18,902 nucleotides of DNA, taken from Bacteroidales bacterium UBA1195. Lineage in GTDB: Bacteria > Bacteroidota > Bacteroidia > Bacteroidales > WCHB1-69. The stretch covers positions 23,128-42,029 of the forward strand of contig DBYD01000021.1 in the NCBI GenBank assembly GCA_002309855.1. Direction: 5' to 3'. Positions 1 through 6,993 of this stretch are shown one piece after another; the first letter of the stretch is position 1; every line of letters starts with the position of its first letter. Made by a program: the position numbers and the translations under genes. The notes beneath the pieces were generated by a model. The model searched no databases, was not told the DNA's origin, and was given only the letters and a program-made list of their open reading frames with translations.

Positions 1-24
1 GTTCGAGTCTCGTTTTCCGCTCCA
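1..24 (+). tRNA. tRNA 3' end (partial), probably tRNA-Gly(GCC)
   Basis: The window opens inside a tRNA. The last base of the 5' T-stem is followed by a TTCGAGT T-loop (2-8), the 3' T-stem CTCGT (9-13), the 3' acceptor strand TTTCCGC (14-20), discriminator T (21) and an encoded CCA (22-24). The implied 5' acceptor is GCGGAAA. This T-arm and acceptor end closely resemble the end of E. coli tRNA-Gly(GCC), recalled from memory. The anticodon lies outside the window, so the isotype is an inference. A strong terminator follows directly, so this is the last gene of its transcript. Confidence 0.85.
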
Positions 25-25
25 G

Positions 26-57
26 AGGAGAATCCGGTAGGATTCTCCTTTTTTTTT
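26..57 (+). terminator. Rho-independent terminator after the tRNA
   Basis: A perfect 9-bp stem, GGAGAATCC (27-35) with GGATTCTCC (40-48), closes a GGTA loop and is followed by nine T residues (49-57). A26-T49 can extend the stem. It lies two bases after the tRNA CCA end and points rightward, so it ends the tRNA transcript. Confidence 0.93.
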
Positions 58-76
58 ATTCTTCTGAAAAGGACAC

Positions 77-112
77 AAAAAAAGAACCGGACTGCGAGCG
101 CAACCCGGTTCC
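77..112 (-). terminator. Rho-independent terminator of rpsT
   Basis: Read on the minus strand, GAACCGG (111-105) pairs with CCGGTTC (90-84). A small inner TGCG/CGCA hairpin lies in the loop, and a run of seven T residues follows (83-77). It starts 36 bases past the rpsT stop codon and is oriented to end that transcript. Confidence 0.88.
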
Positions 113-147
113 AAACAATTTAAACCAATGAAAAAATTCAATACTTC

Positions 148-402
148 TTACGCCATTTTGTTAATGTGGATCATCAGGCCGGACTTCAGATTGGCGGCTT
201 TGTTCTTATGGATGATTCCCTTTTTGGCGACCTTGTCAATCAAAGAAACCACTTTCGGCAGGTTGTTCTTTGCTTCGTTCACATCGTGCGTGGTGCGAAT
301 CTTTTTGATGGCGTTCCGCATGGTTTTACCCCAGTAGCGGTTGACTAATCTTCTCTTCTCGTTTTCCCTAATTCTTTTTAATTGTGACTTATGATTTGCC
401 AT
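148..402 (-). CDS. rpsT: 30S ribosomal protein S20
   Basis: This encodes an 84-residue, strongly basic protein with the S20 pattern: an N-terminus beginning MANHKSQLKRIRENEKRR and a Lys/Ala-rich C-terminal helix (KKGIIHKNKAANLKSGL). S20 binds 16S rRNA in the body of the small subunit and is needed early in assembly. The frame is open for 25 more codons upstream, but those codons are AT-rich and run through the probable promoter. The start at 402 is chosen because it gives the canonical MANHKS N-terminus and normal family length. There is no Shine-Dalgarno sequence, only an A/T-rich leader, as is usual in Bacteroidetes. It is monocistronic, with a promoter about 50 bases upstream and a terminator downstream. 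S20 is commonly repressed by its own product, but nothing visible here proves that. Confidence 0.97.
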   Translation of the reverse strand: MANHKSQLKRIRENEKRRLVNRYWGKTMRNAIKKIRTTHDVNEAKNNLPKVVSLIDKVAKKGIIHKNKAANLKSGLMIHINKMA

Positions 403-450
403 TTTAAATCTATTTAATATCCAATTATCTTTTATATAAATTTCAAAATG

Positions 451-478
451 CAAAAGTACTAAATTTCGGGACAGCAAA
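451..478 (-). promoter_or_regulatory. Probable rpsT promoter (Bacteroidetes -7/-33 type)
   Basis: On the minus strand TACTTTTG (458-451) matches the Bacteroidetes primary-sigma -7 consensus TAnnTTTG exactly. A TTTTG lies upstream (about 478-474) as a possible -33 element, with a spacer of about 16 bases, slightly shorter than usual. Transcription would start near 444, giving a leader of about 40 bases before the rpsT ATG. Confidence 0.65.
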
Positions 479-551
479 ATACTTTTTTGTATTTTTTTTG
501 TTTTTTTTTAATGGTTTATGTTACAGTTATATATATGGACGGTTTGTTGCA

Positions 552-587
552 TCCCTGCAAATGCAGGGGCGGAAGCGCCGCTTTTTT
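552..587 (+). other. Tandem hairpins with T-run upstream of the GLPGLI gene
   Basis: CCCTGC (553-558) pairs with GCAGGG (563-568) across a 4-base loop. Directly after it GCGG (569-572) can pair with CCGC (578-581), followed by six T residues (582-587). The alternative pairing GGCG (568-571) with CGCC (576-579) would compete slightly with the first hairpin. The GC-rich block stands out in an otherwise T-rich intergenic region and resembles a plus-strand terminator or attenuator. No gene is seen just upstream that would need a terminator, and no clear promoter before it was found, so its role is undecided. Confidence 0.4.
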
Positions 588-674
588 CGGAATGTTTTTT
601 TCTTTTTTTCATCCGATGTTACGTTTCGGGCAATAATTGCACCTTATATGCGTTATCTTAAAAAAAAAGAGGAT

Positions 675-1379
675 ATGCGAAAACTTAATTTGATGCTTGC
701 CATGCTTCTGTTGTGCGCCGCCTCCAGCGTTTGCGCACAATATGGGTTCGAGTGTACCTATGTTAGCCAGTGCATTGGTTTTAAAAACGGGAAGAAGGAA
801 ACATCCCCCCTAATTGAAATGTTAATGAAAAAAATGGAGGAAAGCAAGTCCCTCTACAGGCTTGTTTTTTCTGACGGCAAGGTCATGTTCCGTAAATTGG
901 AGGAAGGGCCGGTTAAAAATGGCCTGAATGAATTTTATTATGATTTGGCTACAGGGACCAAAGTGGTTCAGGAGGAATGCTTGGGAAAGACATTTATTGT
1001 TGAAGACACCATTGCGCCGATTGAGTGGGAGATAAGGAATGAGACCAGGATGATAGCCGGACGGCTCTGTACGAAAGCTGTCAAAAAGGGGGACACCAGC
1101 GGAACTTTTGTCGCATGGTTCTCTCCGGAAACACCGCTGCCCATCGGACCTGCCGGATACGGCGGGCTTCCTGGCATCATTGTGCAGTTGGATTACATGA
1201 TAGAGAGTTATGTCATGCAGGATGACCTGAAGGCACTGGAGCAGGCTCCGGCTCTTGCCCCTCCCGACAAGGGAACTAAGGTGACACGGGCGGAGATGGA
1301 GGAAATTAAGCGCAGCAAAAGGAATAATGGCGCTATTCCTAGCGGAGGTATCAGGATAGATTTCAACAATAACAATTAG
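675..1379 (+). CDS. GLPGLI family secreted protein
   Basis: This 234-residue protein has an N-terminal signal peptide (about 1-21: basic MRK, a Leu/Ala-rich core, then SSVCAQ). It carries the family signature GGLPGIIVQLDY near residues 163-174, preceded by the typical FVAWFSPETPLPIGP stretch and an earlier GRLCTKAV block (129-136). GLPGLI proteins are a Bacteroidetes family of exported proteins with no settled biochemical role. The ATG at 675 is preferred because the signal peptide then has a short basic n-region. An in-frame ATG at 648 would add nine residues (MRYLKKKED) and cannot be excluded. An AGAGG lies only two bases before 675, too close for a good ribosome site. The stop is three bases before the next ATG, so the receptor-like gene is surely co-transcribed and probably works with it. 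Confidence 0.85.
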   Translation: MRKLNLMLAMLLLCAASSVCAQYGFECTYVSQCIGFKNGKKETSPLIEMLMKKMEESKSLYRLVFSDGKVMFRKLEEGPVKNGLNEFYYDLATGTKVVQEECLGKTFIVEDTIAPIEWEIRNETRMIAGRLCTKAVKKGDTSGTFVAWFSPETPLPIGPAGYGGLPGIIVQLDYMIESYVMQDDLKALEQAPALAPPDKGTKVTRAEMEEIKRSKRNNGAIPSGGIRIDFNNNN

Positions 1380-1382
1380 CGC

Positions 1383-3992
1383 ATGAAACGGATTCTTTTT
1401 GCCGCAATGCTGCTGCTGTGGGCGGTTGCCGCCTTCCCACAGATTGTCGGGAAGGTGACGGACAAACAGCAGAGGCCGGTCCCGTACACCACGGTGCTTG
1501 TATATGCAGGGGAAATCACCGGCGGAAGCCCCAAAGCCTACGCCATCACCGACAATGACGGAAAGTTCAGGATGAATGTGGAGGTGACCAAGGGCAACTG
1601 GGTGGTTGTGCGCTGCGTCGGGTTCAAGGAGCTGCGGCAGGAGCTTGATCCCACGAAGCATAGTTATACCTTTGTGCTGGAGGAGGATGTGAAGTCCCTT
1701 ACGGAGGTGAAGGTTAAGGGCAAATTTTACGGTGTCAGTGTGGATGGCGACACGGTGAAGTTCAAAACGGACTATTTCAAGGATGGCACAGAGGAGACGG
1801 CCGGTGAACTGCTGAACAAGATTCCTGACATGGAGGTCTCCGAAAACGGCGATGTCTCCTATGCAGGAAAGCAGGTGGACAAGGTGCTGCTGGACGGCAA
1901 GGACATATTTTCCTCCGGCAGCGGCGACGTGCTGCTGAACAATCTGCCTGCCGATGCGGTGGAGAGTGCCGAGATTCTGATGAACTACAAAGGCTCCAGC
2001 CTTGTGGAGGAGTTCAGGGACCGGAACCAGACCGCCCTCAACATCAAAACCAACCGGAAGGGCACGACCAGCGGCAAACTCCGCCTCTCCGCCGGAATCA
2101 CCAGGGCGTATGAGGCCAGGGGGTCCCTGCTGCACAGGCGGGACAATTGGACGGTTTCGGCCATGCTCTCCGCAAACAATCTGGACAAACCGGTCTTTTC
2201 CTTAATGGATTATCTGGAGAATTTCCTGGAGTTGGACAACAGCTTGAGCGAAGGCAATATGGGGCTTTCCGGAGGCGGCAGTCTGCTGAGCCTTGCCTTC
2301 CCAGCCTCCAACATGTACCAGTCGGACAAGGGGCTCTTCTCGGTCAATGCGACCTATTATCCTTCAGAGAAGTTCAAGGTCAAAAGCCGTTTTACCGGCA
2401 ACGCCTCCATGATGAAGTACGAGAATCTCTCCAGACAGATATATACAGGCTCGCAGGCATACAACCTGCACAGCAATGCCCGGGAGACCGGTAGCGGCAT
2501 GTTGAACGGCAGCGTAAGCCTTTTCTACCAGCCGGACAAAAGGTGGGAGTTCTCCTCCCTGACGCAGGGCTCCTTTACCGGCTCGCTTTCGGACTATCGG
2601 CAGAACGACCGTGGGCTGGTGAAAAATCTGAATGTCTTCAACAACGACAGTACGCATGATTTCAACTTCGGGCAGGAGCTGCTTTCCAACGCCAAGGTGG
2701 GGAAGGGGCTGGTATCACCGCACATATCACTCCGTCTGACCGACCATACTGTGCGGCAGCAATGGTGGACGGATACGGCCATCCTCCCCGTGGACTACAC
2801 TCTGCACGGGGACAGCCTCGGCCTCTATATCGGAACCCGCAAGCAGCAGCTCTCAATCAAGTCGGATGTCAACTACGCCCGTCCGCTCACCTCCCGGATA
2901 AAGCTGAACGCCAATGCCGCCTGGGAGCATGTCCGCAAGGATTTCCATTATGAGGAGCTGTACCATTTCATGGAGGAGGAGATCTATTCCGCCGGCCTTT
3001 CCTTGAACAAAAGGGATGGTCTTTTCCAATATTCGCTAAAAATGAAGGCGGTGGCCGACTATTGGCAGACCGATGTGCAGGATATGGAAAACGGTTTCAC
3101 CCCATACCTGTCCGCCTCGGCAAATGTACAGTTCATGTTCAAGCCCACCCATTTTCTCAGCCTTTCCGCCAGCAACGGCAAAAACCCCATCGATTTCGCC
3201 CTACTGCTGCGCGACACCATCATCACCTCCTACAGCAACCTCTATGGCGGCTCACACATCACGGACCCCTTCAGCGAAAAATACAGTTTGAACATGCACT
3301 ATTATCTCAATAACCAGTTTTACGGAAGTTCCGTTACTGTATTTGCCAGTTATATTTCAAGCCAGAGTTTGGCGATGGCGAGCAGTTATCAGGAGGGGTT
3401 GTTGGGCATCAGCAGCTATGACAACAAGGGGGAGTCCTCCTTCCTCTCTTTCGGGACGAATTTCTCACAGGAGCTTGGCTTCATCCCTGTTCTGCTGCGT
3501 TTGTCCGGAGATTATGCCCAATCCAATCAGGACGGGAAGGTCAACGGCACGGCAATGAGGCTCTTATCGGACTCATATTCCTGCGGCCTGACACTTGCCA
3601 GCCACAGCAAAAGCCGCTTTAATGGGGAATTGGGCGGCAAGGTCAGTTTTTCGGACAGCAAATATGAGGGTGTCTCCCTTGACAACCGGTCATGGCAGTG
3701 GAGCGGCAAGGCCAAATGCAGCTACGCCCATGACCATTGGAAGGGCTACGTCTACTGCAATTACTCCATGATGCAGACCCTGCTCTACGGCGGCGAGCGT
3801 GACCTGTGGGATTTGGGATTTTCCGTCACCTACAGCTTCAAACATGTCGAAATATGGCTGCAGGGAATCAATCTGCTCAACCTCAACAAAAATGAGTGGG
3901 AGCAAATCAGCATGAACGCCATTTACACCTCCACCATCGTCTTCCGGAAAATTCCGGGCAGCCTGCTGTTGGGCGCCGCCTTCAAATTCTAA
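1383..3992 (+). CDS. TonB-dependent-receptor-like outer membrane beta-barrel protein
   Basis: This 869-residue protein begins with a signal peptide (about 1-20, ending FPQ). Next comes a carboxypeptidase-regulatory-like beta domain (about 21-97: IVGKVTDKQQRPVPYTTV, then DNDGKFRM), typical of the N-terminus of Bacteroidetes TonB receptors. A plug-like region follows (about 115-215, including GELLNKIPDMEVSENGDVSY and VDKVLLDGKDIF). The remaining 650 or so residues are alternating-polarity, aromatic-rich beta strands ending in a terminal phenylalanine (AAFKF), as expected for an outer-membrane barrel. I see no clear TonB box and no SusD partner gene, so SusC-type glycan import is not supported. 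It lies three bases after the GLPGLI gene as an apparent two-gene operon, so the two products may form one envelope complex. The substrate is unknown. Its stop codon overlaps the stop of the convergent hydrolase gene. Confidence 0.85.
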   Translation: MKRILFAAMLLLWAVAAFPQIVGKVTDKQQRPVPYTTVLVYAGEITGGSPKAYAITDNDGKFRMNVEVTKGNWVVVRCVGFKELRQELDPTKHSYTFVLEEDVKSLTEVKVKGKFYGVSVDGDTVKFKTDYFKDGTEETAGELLNKIPDMEVSENGDVSYAGKQVDKVLLDGKDIFSSGSGDVLLNNLPADAVESAEILMNYKGSSLVEEFRDRNQTALNIKTNRKGTTSGKLRLSAGITRAYEARGSLLHRRDNWTVSAMLSANNLDKPVFSLMDYLENFLELDNSLSEGNMGLSGGGSLLSLAFPASNMYQSDKGLFSVNATYYPSEKFKVKSRFTGNASMMKYENLSRQIYTGSQAYNLHSNARETGSGMLNGSVSLFYQPDKRWEFSSLTQGSFTGSLSDYRQNDRGLVKNLNVFNNDSTHDFNFGQELLSNAKVGKGLVSPHISLRLTDHTVRQQWWTDTAILPVDYTLHGDSLGLYIGTRKQQLSIKSDVNYARPLTSRIKLNANAAWEHVRKDFHYEELYHFMEEEIYSAGLSLNKRDGLFQYSLKMKAVADYWQTDVQDMENGFTPYLSASANVQFMFKPTHFLSLSASNGKNPIDFALLLRDTIITSYSNLYGGSHITDPFSEKYSLNMHYYLNNQFYGSSVTVFASYISSQSLAMASSYQEGLLGISSYDNKGESSFLSFGTNFSQELGFIPVLLRLSGDYAQSNQDGKVNGTAMRLLSDSYSCGLTLASHSKSRFNGELGGKVSFSDSKYEGVSLDNRSWQWSGKAKCSYAHDHWKGYVYCNYSMMQTLLYGGERDLWDLGFSVTYSFKHVEIWLQGINLLNLNKNEWEQISMNAIYTSTIVFRKIPGSLLLGAAFKF

Positions 3993-5074
3993 ACTTCAGT
4001 TATCTCACCAAGCTGCGCGGTGATGAGCGGAATGTGAAGCCCGTCCCGTACTGCCTCCTCGTTCCGCAGCGGCTCGTCCCAGGGATGGTGCGCCAGTGCA
4101 TATTTGGAATGATGTATGGTGATCAGTTCCTTCGCGCCCAAGTCCAGCGCCTCCTGGCCCAATTGCCGTGGCATGGTGTGCAGGTGGGACCAGTGTTCGT
4201 CATACTGCCCGTTTTCAAGGATGGCGAGGCTGATGTCCGGAAAACGCTGGCCGATTTCCCTGAAATGCGGACCGTATCCGCCGTCACCGCCGGCGAAAAT
4301 GCTCCCGTAGGGTGTGCGCAGCAGGAAGGAGGCCCAGAGGGTTGGGTTGCGCTTGAACGCGCGTCCCGAAAAATGCTGCGCCGGCAGGCAGTGGATTTCC
4401 CAGCCGGGTTTGGGAGAGAAACTTTCCTCCCAATCCATTTCAATGATTTTTTCGGGTGCCACGCCCCAGTGTTCCAGGTGCGCCCCCACGCCAAGCGGAC
4501 ATACAAACCTGACTGTCCGCTCCTTCAGCCGGAGGATGCTGTTGTAGTCCATATGGTCGTAATGGTCGTGGGTTATTATGACAAAGTCAATGCTGTCTGG
4601 CATTTCTTCAGGAGTGTACTGGTTTGTTGTGGGGAACGGTCTGTTGATTAAGGGGAATGGGGCACCGCAGCAGAAGGTGGGATCCACCAGCAGGGTGGTG
4701 CCATGTATCGAGAGAAGGTAGGATGAGTGGCCGAACCAGACATACAGGTTTTTCCCGTTGTCCAGATGCTTCAGGTCACGTTTCACCATCTCCAGCGGCT
4801 GTGGCGGAGTTATTCTTCTCCTTTTCCCGAAAATGAATTTACGGGCAATCTTCAGATATTGCTTCAATGTGATATCTTTCTGCCCCTCCAACGTCCGGTT
4901 GACGAACTTGTTCTTAAGATAGTTCCGGGATTGGAGTATCCGTTCGAGCCGTGCTCCGGAAGGATTCCGGCCGAACTGCGGCAGATGCAGGACAAATGGG
5001 GCTGCAATCAATGACAGGATGGTCAGCACCAATATGATGGCAATGGTAAGCAGTAGTATGGAACCGATAATCAT
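3989..5074 (-). CDS. Membrane-anchored metallo-beta-lactamase-fold hydrolase (NAPE-PLD/UlaG-like)
   Basis: This 361-residue protein has an N-terminal hydrophobic segment (about 1-30) that should anchor it in the inner membrane, a basic linker, then an MBL-fold domain from about residue 108. Metal-binding features are THDHYDH (168-174), QHFSGR (233-238, His234), GGDGGYG (262-268, Asp264) and a late His pair ITIHHS (319-323). The order resembles the NAPE-phospholipase D-like and UlaG-like subgroup of the MBL superfamily; the real substrate cannot be read from sequence. The gene sits downstream of the ruvB-to-nitrilase operon, separated by 88 bases in which I find neither a convincing terminator nor a full promoter, so it may be the last gene of that operon. 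No terminator follows it; its TAG overlaps the TAA of the opposing receptor gene by four bases. Confidence 0.88.
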   Translation of the reverse strand: MIIGSILLLTIAIILVLTILSLIAAPFVLHLPQFGRNPSGARLERILQSRNYLKNKFVNRTLEGQKDITLKQYLKIARKFIFGKRRRITPPQPLEMVKRDLKHLDNGKNLYVWFGHSSYLLSIHGTTLLVDPTFCCGAPFPLINRPFPTTNQYTPEEMPDSIDFVIITHDHYDHMDYNSILRLKERTVRFVCPLGVGAHLEHWGVAPEKIIEMDWEESFSPKPGWEIHCLPAQHFSGRAFKRNPTLWASFLLRTPYGSIFAGGDGGYGPHFREIGQRFPDISLAILENGQYDEHWSHLHTMPRQLGQEALDLGAKELITIHHSKYALAHHPWDEPLRNEEAVRDGLHIPLITAQLGEITEV

Positions 5075-5162
5075 GATGTCAGTCTGGTGTTTTTAATTCC
5101 GTTAAAACGTGGCATTGTCTGAAATAGTATGTCCGTTTCAGGAAATGTTGCCGGAAAAGTCG

Positions 5163-5957
5163 CTATTGTGCCGGAATTTCATCGTCCCAGTCCATCCAAA
5201 CCGGAAATTTTTCACGGAAATCGCATAGGGATTCCAGTGACAGTGTGGCTGAAAGGAAACCTTCGCCGTTTTCCGGCAGGTCGGCAAGCACCTCACCTTT
5301 GAAACCGATGATCAGGCTGCCACCGCTGTAATGTATGCCGTTACCGTCGGTGCCGGTGCGGTTCACCAGCAGCACGTATGCCTGGTTTTCGATGGCGCGT
5401 GCCTTGGCGAGGGTCTGCATCGCCTCCTTGCGGGCTGCTGGCCAGTTGGCCGCCACCACCAGCAGGTCGTAGAGGAACGTCCCGTTTTGGCAGCGGTTGC
5501 GGCAGCCGTTGGGGAAGCGCAGGTCGTAGCAGGTCTGTGGCAGAATATTCCATCCCTTGTGCCGTATGACGGGTGTGGCGGATCCGGCGGTGTAAAGCTC
5601 CGGTTCGCAGCCCATGCGGAAGAGATGACGCTTGTCGTAGTGCTGCCGCCGCCCGTCAGGGAAGCTCCACAGAAAACGGTTGTAAGTCCGTTCACCTTCA
5701 CGGATGGCAAGGCCTGCGGCAATGGCGGTTTCGTGCTGTTGCGCCTGCTCCATGAAAAAGGCATAGCTCCCGCCGTTCTCCTCCTCCGCCATGTCGGTGT
5801 TCCCGGTGTCGAATCCGGTCATGCACATCTCCGGCAGCACCAGCAGGTCACACATTTCAGGCAACTGCCGGAACGCCTGCGCATAGCGGGAGCGGTTTGC
5901 CTGCGGATTCCGCCATGCAATGTCTGTCTGTAGCAAAACACAATGCAGATTGTCCAT
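5163..5957 (-). CDS. Carbon-nitrogen hydrolase, omega-amidase (YafV-like) family
   Basis: This 264-residue nitrilase-superfamily enzyme shows the full catalytic triad: Glu43 in LPEMCMTGF, Lys109 in HYDKRHLF and Cys143 in QTCYDLRFP. HYDKRHLFRMG and CYDLRFP are the forms seen in YafV/Nit2-type omega-amidases, which hydrolyse alpha-ketoglutaramate or alpha-ketosuccinamate to the keto acid and ammonia; this is a family-level assignment. ANWPAAR (170-176) and ARAIENQAYV (187-196) are also typical. Between CYDLRFP and the YDL strand it carries a short Cys-containing segment (NGCRNRCQNGTFL) that seems a few residues longer than in the E. coli protein as I recall it. The start follows the mltG stop after one base, which fixes it as an operon member. 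A cytoplasmic repair or nitrogen-recycling enzyme is expected. Confidence 0.9.
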   Translation of the reverse strand: MDNLHCVLLQTDIAWRNPQANRSRYAQAFRQLPEMCDLLVLPEMCMTGFDTGNTDMAEEENGGSYAFFMEQAQQHETAIAAGLAIREGERTYNRFLWSFPDGRRQHYDKRHLFRMGCEPELYTAGSATPVIRHKGWNILPQTCYDLRFPNGCRNRCQNGTFLYDLLVVAANWPAARKEAMQTLAKARAIENQAYVLLVNRTGTDGNGIHYSGGSLIIGFKGEVLADLPENGEGFLSATLSLESLCDFREKFPVWMDWDDEIPAQ

Positions 5958-5958
5958 T

Positions 5959-6993
5959 TTATCGCGCTATTTTGCGTTGGTTCAGTGCGGCGTGGTAGCG
6001 GTTAGCGTTGGCGGCATGTTCCGCCGCGCTTGCGGTGAAGCGGTGTGTGCCGGAAAAATCCTCCTTGGCGCACATGTACAGGTAGTTGTGATGCTCGTAG
6101 TTCAGCACTGCGTCGATTGCGCGGAGCGATGGCATCCGGATGGGGCCGGGAGGCAGCCCTGCAAACCTGTAGGTGTTGTATGGGGAGTTGACTTCCAGAT
6201 CGGCGTAAAGCATCCGTTTCCTTCCGAAATCGCCAAGGGCGAACTTCACGGTCGGGTCGGACTGCAGCTTCATCCCTTTGCGCAGCCGGTTGATATAGAG
6301 TCCGGCCACACGCGGCTGCTCCTCCGGCCGGTTGGTCTCCTCCTCCACAATGGAGGCCAGGGTCATCACCTCCTGTGGCGAGAGCGGTATTGACATCGCC
6401 TCATCCATCCTTTTTTCGTTCCAGAAAGAGCAGTATTCCCGATACATGCGCTCTATCAGGGCGGAGTCGGAGGTGTTCCACCAGCACTCGTAGGTGTTGG
6501 GCAGGAACAGACAGATGGCGGTTGCCGGTGTCATGCCGTAGCGGGCGAGCAGTTCTTCGTCCTGCAGCATCTCCACCAGTCCGGCGGAGTCGGCCTCCAG
6601 TTGGGCGGAGATGCGTCCCGCCAGCTGTGGCAGGGTGCGGATGTTGTTGAACCGCAGCCGTACCGGCTCCTGCTGCCCTGAACGCAGCTTGCCGGAGAGA
6701 GTGTAGTTGCTTGTCCCTGATGGGACGGCGTAGCGTCCAGGTTTCAGATGCCCCGGAAGGTGGCGCAGCCGGGCGACCATCCGGAAACTCTGCCGGTTCT
6801 TTAACAGTCCGATGGAATCCAGTTGCGTCAAAAGCTCCTCATAGCCGCTACCGGTCGGAACATAGAGGTAGGCCGGTTTGTCTGGTTGGATGTTGTTGCG
6901 GAACAGCCAGCCGTATCCTATGCCGCCTCCTGCGGCAAGCAGCACGGCCACAATGCCGGCTATTACAAGTCCGGGTCGTCTTATTCCGCTCAT
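5959..6993 (-). CDS. mltG: Endolytic murein transglycosylase MltG (YceG-like)
   Basis: The 344-residue product has one transmembrane helix near the N-terminus (about 8-30), then a LysM-like region and the YceG domain. The catalytic motif ASIVEEET lies at 213-220 with Glu217 the likely general acid. Other landmarks are LQSDPTVKFAL (243-253), SPYNTYRFAGLPPGPI (270-285) and the C-terminal THRFTASAAEHAAN. MltG cleaves nascent peptidoglycan strands at the inner membrane and so sets glycan length. The frame is open upstream to an ATG at 7059. The start at 6993 is preferred because its ATG overlaps the TGA of the upstream acetyltransferase gene (ATGA) and puts the membrane helix near the N-terminus. 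One base separates its stop from the next start codon. Confidence 0.94.
   Translation of the reverse strand: MSGIRRPGLVIAGIVAVLLAAGGGIGYGWLFRNNIQPDKPAYLYVPTGSGYEELLTQLDSIGLLKNRQSFRMVARLRHLPGHLKPGRYAVPSGTSNYTLSGKLRSGQQEPVRLRFNNIRTLPQLAGRISAQLEADSAGLVEMLQDEELLARYGMTPATAICLFLPNTYECWWNTSDSALIERMYREYCSFWNEKRMDEAMSIPLSPQEVMTLASIVEEETNRPEEQPRVAGLYINRLRKGMKLQSDPTVKFALGDFGRKRMLYADLEVNSPYNTYRFAGLPPGPIRMPSLRAIDAVLNYEHHNYLYMCAKEDFSGTHRFTASAAEHAANANRYHAALNQRKIAR

Noticed and set aside
148..477. Longer S20 reading frame starting at 477
   Set aside because: The extra 25 residues precede the canonical MANHKS start and overlap the probable promoter.
822..2135. Minus-strand open frame of 437 codons opposite the GLPGLI and receptor genes
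   Set aside because: It spans two well-supported plus-strand genes and their junction, has no recognisable domain, and its His/Leu/Val-rich composition is typical of an antisense shadow of GC-rich coding DNA.
1383..3992. SusC-type glycan importer
   Set aside because: There is no SusD homologue, no glycoside hydrolase and no regulator next to it, and no clear TonB box; the GLPGLI neighbour points to a different type of barrel.
5075..5162. Terminator or promoter between the nitrilase and MBL genes
   Set aside because: Only a weak TGAAA/TTTCA pairing without a T-run and no exact -7 box were found, so neither is supported.
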